Assembly (NCBI GenBank): GCA_963575745.1
Contig: CAUYUJ010001471.1
Location: forward strand, 35,001 to 99,000
DNA length: 64,000 bases
From: Prorocentrum cordatum
Taxonomy: Eukaryota; Sar; Dinophyceae; Prorocentrales; Prorocentraceae
Reading direction: 5' to 3'
Shown piece by piece: positions 53,833 to 63,945 of the stretch. A program made the translations under genes and the position numbers. Numbering within the stretch: position 1 is the stretch's first letter; every line of letters starts with the position of its first letter. The notes under the pieces were generated by a model. It searched no databases. It had not been told where the DNA came from and was given only the letters and a program-made list of their open reading frames with translations.

Positions 53833-54662
53833 CTAATTTGGATAGCCGTGCTCCATCGTGACCGAGCCGCGCACCGCGTGGCCGTTCTCGGAGCCGCTCG
53901 CATCAGCCGCAACCTCCTCCTCAGCGGCGCGACGGGCGGCATCCAGGGAAGCCTGGTCATTCTCCCTGTCAACCTTGTTCGCCTCCGCCCTGGCCTTGAG
54001 CTCGTCAATGGTGAAGAAACCGTTGTCGCTGAGGATGTTCTTGACGCCCGTCGGGCCCGCGAACTTGGCGGCCTTCACCGCGGCCTTCACCTGCTCATCG
54101 ATGCAGGCCGACTCAGGTCGTAAATAGTGGTCCTCCACGTCGACCTCCAAGCAGCCGAACATCTGGAACTTGCGGCACGGCTGGCTCGCGTCCTTGATCG
54201 GGCATCCCCTGACCTTCTCGCCGTCCTCGTTAACGCCCAGCACGCTCTGCACGTTCAAATCCGACGGCTTGTCGTTCGGGAAGAGGTCGTCCCAATCTGG
54301 CTTTGTCAGGAAGAGGCCCTCGCGATAAACCAGGAGGCCAGTCCTCGTGTTGGACATCGCCCCAGATGGATGGCACTGCACGCGGCTCGTCGACTGGCCG
54401 CTCCTGTGCGACTTCATGGCAGCCAATATGCGTTCGGACAGCAGATCCCCCTTTGCAATAATCGCGCAGACGTCGTCCCAAGAGAGGAAATACATGTGCT
54501 CGTTGTGCCAGACGGTGCAATCCTCGCACTGGGTTCCGATGGGCTGCTGCTGCGGAGGCTCGCCCTTCTTGCCCGCCTTGGTGAGGTACTGCGCCCAAGG
54601 GATGAGTTCACCGTCGTTGACCTCTCGACGTCGTCGTCGTCGTCTTCGTCGTCGACGTCGTA

Positions 54663-54702
<40 letters not shown>

Positions 54703-54990
54703 TCGTCGTCGTCGTCGTCGTGGTCGTCGTCGTCGTCGTCGTAATCGTCGTAATCGTCGCAATCGTCGTTGTCGCAATTGTCGAGAGGCACGCCATTGCA
54801 TAAACCAGCAGACCTCCGTCGCCTTCCGCCCGCAGAGGTCGCGCGGGCCGAACTTCTTGACCTTCGTAGGTGGCGCCGCCTCGGCCTCGGACGCTGCCTT
54901 GGCCTTCCTCGAGGCACCCGTGGCTGACGGCTGACGGCCGACGCCGCGCTCGGTCAGCGCGAACGGGCCAGCGCAGGGAGCAAGCCCCTT
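53833..54990 (-). CDS. Unknown Cys/His-containing protein, last two exons
   Basis: The last exon, 54623-53833 (262 codons plus TAG), contains GELIPWAQYLTKAGKKGEPP, TQCEDCTVWHNEHMYFLSWD (a CxxC...H...H element), LLVYREGLFLTKPDWDDLFP and a helical Glu/Lys/Ala-rich end. The exon before, about 54990-54792, carries SRKAKAASEAEAAPPTKVKK and FGPRDLCGRKATEVCWFMQW. The 168-bp intron between is GAC/GTC triplet DNA and fits GT-AG if cut at TGGC/GTGCC and GTCGAG/AGGTC, giving FMQW-QVNDGEL. The intron is edged by the inverted pair CCTCTCGAC and GTCGAGAGG. A zinc-binding role for the first Cys/His cluster is possible; no family assigned. The N-terminus lies further upstream or is missing. Confidence 0.6.
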
Positions 54991-55079
54991 CAGGGCGAAA
55001 GGTTTGAGATCGGGGCGGCGGAGGCGAGGCGCGGTGGGCGGCCGGCCCGAAAGGAGGAGGGGAGAGGGAAGAGGATGAG

Positions 55080-55375
55080 GAGGAGGGGGGGAAGAGGGGA
55101 AGAGGCTGCAAGAGGGGAAGAGGGGAGGAGGGGAGAGGGGAAGAATGCTGCAGGAGGGGGGGAGCCCGAAAGGAGGAATAGAAGTGTAAGAGGGGAAGAG
55201 GTTGCAGGAGGGGGGGAGCCCGAAGGAGGAAGAGGGGAAGAGGGGAGGAGGGGAGAGGAGGAGAGCGTTGCAAGAGGGGAAGAGGGGACGAATAAGGGAA
55301 GAGGTTGCAGGAGGGGAGGAGCCCGAAATGGGGAAGAGGGGAAGTGGGGAAGAGAGGGGGAAGAGGGAAAGCAAT
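55080..55375 (+). repeat. GAGGGGAAGAGG-based degenerate tandem repeat
   Basis: Repeated purine-rich units with the marker TTGCAGGAGGGGGGGAGCCC at about 55148, 55201 and 55303, separated by GAAGAGGGGAGG runs. Period about 50-55 bp, poorly conserved. Confidence 0.65.
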
Positions 55376-55467
55376 TTGACATCCATGGTAAATCACCCGC
55401 CCTTCCTGACCCCCTCCCTCCCCCCTCCTCCATCCCTCTTTTTCCATCACCCCTTCCACCCATTATT

Positions 55468-56802
55468 TTACTCTGCCGATCCCACCCGTGCAACAGAACC
55501 CTGGGAACGCAAATTCACATCATGCATACACATATACACGAACGAGTACGCATAGGGCCGCACGCTGAGGCCTCGAGCATCCATCGCCCGATTCGTCAGC
55601 TGGCCACTCCGCGCGGCCGCTCGCAGCGCCGTGACCTCGGCCTCTCTGCAATCGCGGTCGGGCCAGCCTCCAAGAACGATCATCTTCCTCCAGCGGCAGC
55701 GATGCCCACGCATACGAGTTGGCCCGTCACGACCGTCTCCTCGCCATGACAGCCCGCCCCGCCACCTCCACTTCGGGTCCGACGTGCTCCCGATGTACGC
55801 GCGGCCGCAGCCGCGCGATCTCGCGCAATCTAGGCCGTGCCGCACCCGATCGAGCAACTCCTCCGCCGCGATGTCCAAACACGGCCTCAGGACGGTCACG
55901 TCACTGTCGGCAGCGCCCAACACCATCTCGGCCTCGTCCCGCGCAATGTCCCATCTCATGGCCCTGATCGGCGGCATTGCGACCCACGCCTCATGGTCGC
56001 GTCGGCTGCCTCGCGACCCACGTCCAATCTCAGGCTCCTGATCGGCGGCATCGCGTCCCGCGGTATGTCCCGTCTCAGGGCCCTGATCGGCAGCGGCCGC
56101 CTGGGCAGGTGCGCGCGTCGTCGCACAGGTCGCGCCGACCGCCGCGCTGGACTCTGGCACGCTGGAATCCACCACGCTGGGCTCCACGATGGATTCCGCC
56201 ACGTTGGACTCTACCACGCTGGACTCCACCGCGATGACCGCCACGCTGGACGCCGCAGCCGCCACGCTGGACTCTGCCACGCTGGACTCCACGCTGGGCG
56301 CTGTAGCCGTCGAACTGGCCGTTGCACGTGCCGTCGCCACCGCCGCGCTGGCCATCGCGGTCGCCTCGCAAGCGGCAATGGCAGCCGCCGCACTGGGCGC
56401 CAGAGCCGCCACGCTGGACTCCGCCACGCTGGACACCACGATGGGCAAGATAGGCGTCGTAGCCGTCGAACTCGCCGTCGCACTTGCCGCGTCGTCCGCC
56501 ACTACCCAAGCCACCTCGCAGGCCGCAATGGCAGTCGCTGCCGATGCACTGGGCATGGGCGCACCTGCCGTCGCAGCCAGTGGACTGGCCGCAGATGCCG
56601 TCGCCGCAACCGACGCATTGTCCGCCAGTGTCGTCACTCGGCGCCGTCTCGCACTCGGCACCGCCTCGCACTCGGAATCACTGCTGATGCACGACAATTC
56701 TGCTGCTCGGCGGCGAAGCCGCAAGCAGCGATATTCCTCCACAAGCGGCGAAAAACCCCACTGCCGCTCTGCCGTGCGAGACCAGCCCTCCCAGCGCTGC
56801 AT
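55468..56802 (-). CDS. Single-exon protein with Ser/Ala/Val repeats and a GIY-YIG-like C-terminus
   Basis: The ORF is open from an ATG at 56943, but a spliced-leader-like sequence at 56894-56915 would make that part 5' UTR, so I prefer the ATG at 56802 (MQRWEGWSRTAERQWGFSP), giving 444 aa. A long middle is built from SSVAESSVAAAASSV-type repeats (about 100-290). The last 110 residues have GCGRAYIGSTSDPKWRWRGG, MRGHRCRWRKMIVLGGWPDR and REAEVTALRAAA. The YIGSTxDPxxRW, then H, then E arrangement resembles GIY-YIG nuclease folds (YIG, catalytic Arg, late Glu), which would imply DNA cleavage; this is a motif-level guess. No introns, consistent with an mRNA-derived copy. Stop TAA or TAG near 55468. 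Confidence 0.58.
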   Translation of the reverse strand: MQRWEGWSRTAERQWGFSPLVEEYRCLRLRRRAAELSCISSDSECEAVPSARRRRVTTLADNASVAATASAASPLAATAGAPMPSASAATAIAACEVAWVVADDAASATASSTATTPILPIVVSSVAESSVAALAPSAAAAIAACEATAMASAAVATARATASSTATAPSVESSVAESSVAAAASSVAVIAVESSVVESNVAESIVEPSVVDSSVPESSAAVGATCATTRAPAQAAAADQGPETGHTAGRDAADQEPEIGRGSRGSRRDHEAWVAMPPIRAMRWDIARDEAEMVLGAADSDVTVLRPCLDIAAEELLDRVRHGLDCARSRGCGRAYIGSTSDPKWRWRGGLSWRGDGRDGPTRMRGHRCRWRKMIVLGGWPDRDCREAEVTALRAAARSGQLTNRAMDARGLSVRPYAYSFVYMCMHDVNLRSQGSVARVGSAE

Positions 56803-56893
56803 CGCGACCGCGAAGGATTGGCCCGTCCAGCATCGAACGCGCCCGCCCGCGGGCAAGCCATGCCGCGCCCGTGCTCTATCGCGGGCGGCGCGA

Positions 56894-56915
56894 CTTTGAG
56901 CCAAAACGGATACGG
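56894..56915 (-). other. Relict spliced-leader sequence before the GIY-YIG-like gene
   Basis: The minus strand reads CCGTATCCGTTTTGGCTCAA then AG, matching 18 of 21 core leader positions. It is in sense orientation, 92 bp upstream of the preferred start at 56802 and inside the longer ORF beginning at 56943. Confidence 0.65.
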
Positions 56916-56949
56916 AGAGAGATTCCAGACACGCACTGCCCATTGGCGC

Positions 56950-57345
56950 TCGAGTCGAGGCGCAATGCAGCTAGACCCACGGGTGACCGCGCAAGGATGC
57001 GCGACCCTTGGGCGCTCAGATAATGGCACGGCGATGTGCGACAGTTGGGCGCCCAGGCTATGATGCGCAAGCGCTGGGCAGCACTTGGGGGCCCATGCAA
57101 GGATGCTCAAGTAGGGAAGTGCGACCCTTGGGCGCCCATGCAAGGATGATCAAGTAAGGATGCGCGTCGTTGCCCGATGCTCAAGTACGGGTGTAATGAC
57201 GCAAGAATGCAAGGATGCAAGGATACCCTTGGGCGCCCATGCAAGGATGCAAGGGCGCCCGTGCAAGGGCGCTACAGTAAGGGCGCTCGGCGCGCGACCC
57301 TCGGGCGCCCATGCGCGGACCAACGGGGCATGGGCATGGGGCGCC
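56950..57345 (+). repeat. GGGCGCCCATGCAAGGATG degenerate minisatellite
   Basis: At least seven copies of CGACCCTTGGGCGCCCATGC and ATGCAAGGATGCTCAAGTA variants at irregular 30-60 bp spacing. Not in a constant frame. Confidence 0.75.
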
Positions 57346-58660
57346 AAGCAAGGGGGGGGGGGGGGGCAACGGCGGCGGCGCAACGGCCGAGGCGGCGGGG
57401 GAGGGGGGAGTGACAAGCAGCAAACGACCAGCCAAGCCATATACCACTGCCTTGCTGCACAGATGCGCCCCCGCGATAAGAGCGCCGAGCAGGCGACGGC
57501 GAGTTCCATCGGGAACGCGGTTCGCAGGAGCGGGCTCGCGACGGGGGAGGGAAATAACCAACTGCGCAAAAACAAGCAAAGGCCCTCGCCCGCTCCCTCG
57601 TTTCCCGCCCCCACTTACCCCCCTCATCCCCCGTGCCCTCCTTCCTCCCCCACAGCGGGAAGCCCTAACGTGTACCTGAGAGCCCCCCGCCACCATCAAC
57701 TTTCCCACTCCCCATGTAAAGCGCAGCGGGGCGTTGGGCAAGCCCCCCCCCCCCCCCATGGCCCCCCGCTCGGCAGCCCCGCCCGTTGCCGCCGCCCTCC
57801 GCGGCCATCAGGGGCACGACGCCACGCAGCAAGGTGACCTGGCGGCGCGCGGCGCGCGGCGCTCTGCCCCCCCCCCCCCCACCCGCCCCAGCCCGCCCAT
57901 GCACGATTGCGCTCGCTCGCAGATCCCCATCGAACTCCATAGCTCGCGCCCCCGCGCCGCGCTGTAAGAAACGCTGGGTCCATCGCGCGCTTGCGCTTTT
58001 GCGCCGCCCCCCAAAAGTTGCCGCGTCGGCGGCCCAAGCCGCGAAGCGCGATCATCGATTATCTGCTCGCCTGCGCGGGGCGCATCGCCCCCCGCGCACG
58101 CGCCGCCGCCCCGAAGCTGATGGGGGGCGGCGACGACGAGCGCAACGGCAATGAACGGCGACAGTTTTAATGACTAGGAGGGGGAAGATGAGGAGGAGGA
58201 CGAGGAGGACGGGGACGAGGAGGAGGAGGAGGAGGAGGAGGAGGAGGAGGAGGAGGAAGGAAGGAAGGAAGGAGGAGGGACAACGGTGCGGGGCGGGGCG
58301 AGGTGAATAGGATGGGGATAATTTGCGAGCGGGCGGGGGGGGGGGGACGCCTCGGGACAGGGCTGTGCGTGCAAGGGCTGCCCATTTGGCCCGCTGTCCT
58401 GCAATCGTTTAGCTTTCTCTAGGCCGACGCAACACAGCAACATCCAACATTGACGGGGGGCGCGCGAATGCAACGCTGCAAAGTCATATTTGCATCGGGC
58501 CACGCGTGGATTCAGCGAAGCAACATCAAGCGTATATAGACGCGGGACTAGGTGGGGTAGGAAGGGGATGCGGAGGTCAAGGAGGATGTGACACCTGCTC
58601 GGAAGGAGTCCTCCTCCTCCTCCTCCTCCTCCTCCTCCTCCTCCTCCTCCTCCCCCACCT
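57346..58660. other. Intergenic, homopolymers and triplet arrays
   Basis: No gene seen. G15 at 57352-57366 and C15 at 57743-57757. GAG arrays at 58190-58265, and (CTC)n at 58608-58652 bordering the PPR exon. Confidence 0.55.
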
Positions 58661-58671
58661 CCTCCTCGTCC

Positions 58672-58785
58672 TGCCACTGTTCCCTCTTTTCGCACGCGCT
58701 GGTCCCAGCGCTGTAGGTTGCGACGTTGGGATGCAGATTCGATTCCCGCGCCTCGCGGAGCAGCGCCAAAGCTCGATGCCACTCC
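58672..58785 (-). CDS. Pentatricopeptide-repeat (PPR) exon
   Basis: Acceptor GAACATAG/GGAG at 58785, then WHRALALLREARESNLHPNV and ATYSAGTSACEKREQWQ, ending at a GA donor (TGGCAG/GACGAG). This is one canonical 35-residue PPR unit of the dinoflagellate type (NxxTYSAGISACEKxxQW), normally found in tandem in organelle-RNA-binding proteins. Only one good unit remains here. A diverged second piece with the same acceptor context (RALVHQCFQ) lies at about 59240-59290. The rest of the gene was not found, so this may be a fragment. Organelle targeting cannot be judged. Confidence 0.65.
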
Positions 58786-59411
58786 CTATGTTCGTCGTCG
58801 TCGTCGTCATCGTCGTCGTCCTCGTCATCATCCTCAGCCTCCTCCTCCTCCTCCCCCTCCTCCTCCTCTTCCTCCCCCTCTGGACTAGACTGGGCAATGA
58901 GGGCGCAGAGTCATGACACATGGAAGGAAGCGCAATGGCGAGGGAGAGAGGGAGAGGGGAATGCAAAACCTGGCCAGGACGATGGCGAGGGGCATGTTCT
59001 CTGCTGGCTGCGCGGGCGATCACTTCCGCCCGACAGCGATGCTGGCAAGATGCGATCACCATGCGGGCGGGACGGGCGACGGGCATTGCGCGCGACAGTC
59101 GCGGGCACTGAGCACGCGAGAGCGTGCGCAGACAGCAAAGTCGAGCACGTCTGGGAACGCATCTCGCACTCACGACATGGGGCGGGCACCGCGGCACAGG
59201 TGCGAACCTAGCTGGAACGATCTGCGCACCGGTGCGAACCTAACTTGAAAGCATTGGTGCACCAAAGCCCGCTGCCACTCCCAATGTTCGTCCTTCTCCT
59301 CCTCCTTCTCCTCCTCCTCCTCCATTATCATCGCAATCGCCTCCTCCCAGATCTATCCTCACTATCCTGGCGCGGCCTCATAGGCCGAAGGAGCCATGTG
59401 ACTACCTGTTC
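58786..59411. other. Intron-like DNA with a decayed PPR-exon duplicate
   Basis: CTC triplets at 58825-58880. The segment GCCACTCCCAATGTTCGTC (59271-59289) parallels GCCACTCCCTATGTTCGTC (58779-58797), showing that an exon edge plus adjoining intron was duplicated. No other coding content. Confidence 0.5.
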
Positions 59412-59801
59412 TCATGCCTTCCTACGCTTGCGCTTCTCTGGGCGCGGCAGATCCTTGCCGTCTGCAATCATCAGTGATGGCAACTTGGTCAGCTTGGGCA
59501 GGCGGCCCAACACCGTCGGCGAGCTCTGGACCTCGGCCTCGACCATCTTCGGGCCAGTCTTCTTCTTGGCACCAGCCACCGCCTCGGCAACGATCTTGTT
59601 GTTGCTCTCGAGAAATGTCTTGACCACACTCTGAAGCACCTTCTTCGTCTCCTTGAGCTGGGCGTCGGTATCCTTGACCTGCTTCTGCAGGTTCCTGATC
59701 AGGGGAATGTGCCTCGTGGATTGGATGGACGTCGGGTCCTGCATCATGAAGCTGAACGACATGGCGTGGCCTCCGACAGACTGGCCCTGGCGTTTCACCA
59801 T
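59412..59801 (-). CDS. Small basic coiled-coil protein, 129 aa
   Basis: ATG at 59801, TGA at 59412, single exon. The middle is a probable coiled coil (QKQVKDTDAQLKETKKVLQS, then VVKTFLESNNKIVAEAVAGA), and the C-terminus (DLPRPEKRKRRKA) is a classic basic nuclear-localisation-like patch. Composition is normal and nothing else in the same DNA competes. Family unknown; it could be the last exon of a longer gene, because the DNA just upstream of 59801 stays open for a short distance. Confidence 0.6.
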   Translation of the reverse strand: MVKRQGQSVGGHAMSFSFMMQDPTSIQSTRHIPLIRNLQKQVKDTDAQLKETKKVLQSVVKTFLESNNKIVAEAVAGAKKKTGPKMVEAEVQSSPTVLGRLPKLTKLPSLMIADGKDLPRPEKRKRRKA

Positions 59802-61255
59802 CGCGAGGCCTGCTGATACGGAAGCGTGCGCTCACGGTGGCGCGCGATCACGGGCAAGGTGAGCCGTGAACCAATGGAGATGGCTCGAGCCCCAGATTGC
59901 AACGGAGCCTCAGAGGACACCTCACTCCAACTTCTCACTGGATCCATCCTCCACATCCTCATGTTCCTCGTTATCCGTTATCCCCATCAGTCTTAACATC
60001 CCTCCAACCCCAGCATCCCCGACATCATCATCATGGCACCCATTCCCCATCGCCAGTGTCGTTGCGTTCGCCAGTGTCGCCATCGTCGCAACCCCCTCAT
60101 CATCAGCCATCCCATTACACAGCCCCCTCGACAAACCGTCGGACTGAGGACAAGCACGACAAGGAGGATAAGCGACAATTGCGGAGAGGGAAACGTAAGA
60201 CATAGTGGAGAAGAGGGAAGAAGGCGATAAGGAAATCCATGGCCGAGGAAAGGGATGAGGAGGTTGCATGCAGCAAAATAAGGGGGTGAGGGAGGATATG
60301 CATCCGATCGCATCTGCTGGTCCGTGGTCCGCGCACCCCTAATCCTTCCCCATCCGCACACATCCACGTCCACCCCCGCCCCATAACGGGAGCACCCCCT
60401 TGCCCCCATGCTTCCGATCGGGAAACTATAAGAAACATGGCGGCGTGGAAAGGGCGCCGGATGAACATATACTATGGAACGGAGGCGGAGACAGGAGACA
60501 GCGCGACAGCGCGCGCTCGCCTGCTGTCGGACGGGAACTAGTGGAACAGAGGGGGGCTACAGGAACGGGGAACACATATGCGTCATGGGCGGAGGGTGGT
60601 CGTGGCCGGCGCGCGGGGCGCGGGGCCATCCTTGTGCCCCTGATGGCCGCGTGGAGGGCGTCGGTGGCGACGGGCGAGCCTGCGGCGCAGCGCGGGCCCG
60701 CCTCGCTCCGAGCCCGCCCCCCGTCGTTCACCCCCGCGGAGGAGGGGCGCGCAACAAATCTATATCCGCCGACCCCCCGCAGGGGCCGCCGAGGCAACAT
60801 CTCCCCCCTTCGGAAAAGTTGCCCCCCTCAGCCCCCGCCCCCGCCCGCCCTGGGTCAGGAGGGCGGGGGGAGGCAAGCCCGAGACCCAATCGAGGCAAAT
60901 GGTGGCCATGAGACCCCATTGAGGCAAGCCCGAGACCCCAATAGGTGGGTCCAAAATGCAACCCCGTGGTCGAGGCCACGATGCCTGACCTCCGCGGTTC
61001 CCCTGTCTATTGCCCACGCCGCTGGAGCGCCAGAAGAAAGACATGCATTGAAACAAACCAAACGCATGCGACATCGCGCAGAAGAGGCCACAGTGAACGC
61101 CGTCAAGCAATCACCAAATTCGGTATATCCCACGAGCCCTCTGGGCGTAGTTGGTCTACAGAGCTTCCTCTTCCAACCCCCATTCTTCCCCGTCGGGGAT
61201 GAGTCTACCCCTCCCCCCCACCCCCTGCCCTGGACCTGGACACAGGGGGGCGGCG
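59802..61255. other. Intergenic, no convincing gene
   Basis: Long ORFs occur on both strands at 60400-61340 but are Arg/Pro/Gly/Ala-rich, overlap one another and show no recognisable motif. A duplicated motif AGGCAAGCCCGAGACCC lies at 60870-60940. Confidence 0.45.
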
Positions 61256-61920
61256 CGGCGTCGGAGCGTCCAAGATGGCCCAAGACGGTCCCAAGAGGGC
61301 CTCACAGAGCCCAATATAACTTCCAAGATGGCTCAAGATAGCCCACAATGTCGCAAGATAGCTCCCAAACTGTTCCCAGAGGCCCCAAGACCGCTCCAGG
61401 ACGGCTCCAGGTGGCCTCCGAGACCTCCATGGAGGCCCCCGAGAAGCCGAGATCTCTGAACAACGTACATAAATCAATGATGTGCGCATCGTCGCCCGTT
61501 CGGCGGTCTCGGTTGCCCTCCGAAACCTCAAGATGGCACCAAGAATGCCAACGAGGGCCCCGAGAAAGGTCCAATACAGGCCCAAGAGAACACCAAGAGC
61601 GCCCAAGAACGGTCCAAGAGGGCTCCAAGAGGGGTCCAAGAGGCGATCCTTGGCGTTCCCTAGGGGCAATGCGAATTGCTACCCCTCCCGCTTCTGGTCG
61701 ACGCCATCCAAGGTTGCCCCATGGGGCGCCCAGAAAGCCCCAAGAGGCCCCGAGATGGCCCCAAGATGGCTTCAGGAGGCCCCGCAACCGCCCAAGAGGA
61801 CCCCAGGCGGCCCCAGTAGCTCCCTCCAAGGCACCCAAGACGCCCAGGAGCCCCCCATGACCGCCCAGAGACCCTCAAGACGCCCCGAGAGGCCTCCAAG
61901 GAACTACCAGAAGATATCCC
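61256..61920. repeat. CCAAGAGG-type degenerate repeat, block 4
   Basis: CCAAGATGGCCCAAGACGG, CCCAAGAGGGCCTC, CCAAGAGGGGTCCAAGAGG and similar words at short intervals, the same class as blocks 1-3. No coding evidence. Confidence 0.75.
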
Positions 61921-63090
61921 CATATGCTCTTGGGGCGGGGGTCCAAGGGACCTCTGGCCCTTTTGCTTGCCCTCCCTCTCCTGGTCCTCCTCCCTTATCC
62001 TTGTCATCCTCCTCTCTCTCCTCCTGTTTATCATATGCACATTCATTTGCTCTACTCCGCCATCCATCCATTCAGCCACCCTCATCATCATCCTCCCTCA
62101 GGTGCACAAATCGGCGGTTCCCGCCTTTGCTCCCGCGCTTCCCTGATCACCTCAACCCGCCTGGACGTAGTTTCTGGATGGGCTGGCGGGGATACGCAAA
62201 ACGCCCTGAATTCTTTTAGCTTGCCTAAAGGAGCCCACGCGCACGTTCCATGAACGCGTCGACGCCGACGCCCCCCCCCCCGCCCCCCCCTCGCCCAACG
62301 ATGTACCTTACGCGTGCAGGGTCCAGACCTCGGGCTAAGGTAGCGCCACAATACCACACCGCACCTCTCACCACCCCCACCAATGGGCAGCGCCGTGCGG
62401 TGTTATATGTTTATTTGTTTTGATGTACAGCCGTGCCAGCTTGTAGTATGAACGGATGGTTTGGTAGCGTGACGTTTGAATATTACCATGGGGCAATTTC
62501 GATTGATAGTGGCTTGGAAGCGGACAGTCGTGTAGCGAACGATAAGGTTGAAAGGGTGACCGCGCGGGTTGGCGGGTCCGCTGTGCGTGGGCGGGTGCGC
62601 GGTTCATTGTGCGGTGGGCGTGTAATGACGTGCGTGTATTTGTTTGTTGCATGCGTCCAATGCAATGCCAGTCGGTGAATTAGCTATCTATGGTTAATAT
62701 TTAAATGTAGAACGATGGCGTGCAAAGCGCGGGAGAAAGGGTGGCGGGGGGCGCTCGGGGCAATTTCATGTAATAATTCGATGTGCACCATAAACGTGCC
62801 AGAGTAGTGGCGTACATGTTATGTGTCTTAAGTCTAGTGTGGTGGCGTTCAAATTGCGGCTGTATAGGGCGAGTTTGTGGTGGCGGTGGTAGGGCGGGAA
62901 TGGATTTGGGTTGAATGTTTTACATCCGTGCTATACTGTTTGCTGTATGATTGTGTGGTTGCGGTGTCGTTGAATAGTGGCATGCGCGTCGTGTGTTGGC
63001 TTCGGTGTTGCGACATAGGTTGGTCGTATTAAATATACAATGGTTGGTATTTCTGGACGGTGCCCGAATTCGATTTTCGCGTAGTGAATC
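61921..63090. other. Intergenic, G/T-skewed and less GC-rich
   Basis: No gene seen. From about 62400 the plus strand is G+T-rich with moderate AT content (TGTTTGTTGCATGCG-like words). A C-run of about 20 with one interruption lies at 62270-62290. Confidence 0.5.
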
Positions 63091-63115
63091 TGGACTGGAC
63101 TGGACTGGACTGGAC
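63091..63115 (+). repeat. (TGGAC)5 pentanucleotide repeat
   Basis: Five perfect TGGAC units. Confidence 0.95.
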
Positions 63116-63151
63116 TGACTGGCCGCACGGGTTTAGCGACCGTTGTATTTT

Positions 63152-63615
63152 CGGCGGCCGCGGGCGCAACCTATGGAGAAACCAATGGGAGACGCTCGGA
63201 TTCCCAGCGGCCGAGGGGGCAACCCATGGCGCAACCAATAGGAGGCGGCCTTATTCTCTGCGGCCAGGGGCGCGAACTATGGCGCAACCAATAGGAAACA
63301 GTTTTACTCTCAGCGGCCGAAGGCGGAACCTATGGCGCAACCAATAGGAGGCAGTCTTATTCTCGGCGGCCGTGGGCGCTACCCATGGCGCAACAATAAG
63401 ACACAAAATTTTTCTCTGCCGCCGAGGGCGCAACCTATGGCGCAATCAATAAGGGGCAGTCTTAGTCTCGGCGACCGAGGGCGCAACCTATGACCTATGG
63501 CGCAACAAACAGGAGACAGTCTTATTCTCGGCGGCCGAGGGCGCAACCTATGGCGCAACCAGTCGGAGGCAGCTTCTGTCTTTTAGTCTCGGTGGCCGAG
63601 GGCGCAGCCCGTGGC
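63152..63615 (+). repeat. 53-bp tandem minisatellite with CCAAT motif, about 8.5 copies
   Basis: The marker CGGCGGCCG or a variant starts at 63152, 63205, 63258, 63311, 63364, 63416, 63469, 63529 and 63590: period 53 bp, with one 7-bp expansion (duplicated CTATGAC) and one of 8 bp. Each unit carries GGCGCAACCAATAGGAG, so a CCAAT box recurs every unit. Confidence 0.92.
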
Positions 63616-63868
63616 GAGCGGACCGGCGCCGCGCCGATTGGATGGACATCCACATGCGGGCGGGGCCACGCCAGATTTATGCTCGCCGTTTGGGCTGTCG
63701 GTGGGGCCCAAGCGGCGAGCTGTCTCGTGATTCTGGTGGGCGCGGCGTGATTGGCTAGTGATTCTACTGAGCGACATCGCGTTGCATTGCGGCCTCATGT
63801 GCGCTTGCACGCGCGCGAATTAAGAGGGCGCTGTGGTTGGTGCGAAGGGCGTTGCTGCGCGCACCGCC

Positions 63869-63945
63869 CTCGGGAAGGGGAGGGGGGGGGGCGCGGCGGG
63901 GGGGGGGGGGGGGGGGGCGCGGCGGAGGGGCGGGGGGGGGGGGCA
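63869..63945 (+). repeat. G-run cluster
   Basis: Runs of about 10, 20 and 11 G separated by CGCGGC within 75 bp; G-quadruplex-prone and likely hard to sequence. Confidence 0.85.

Noticed and set aside
63152-63615. CRISPR array
   Set aside because: The units are contiguous 53-bp tandem copies with no conserved repeat/variable spacer alternation, and the genome is eukaryotic.
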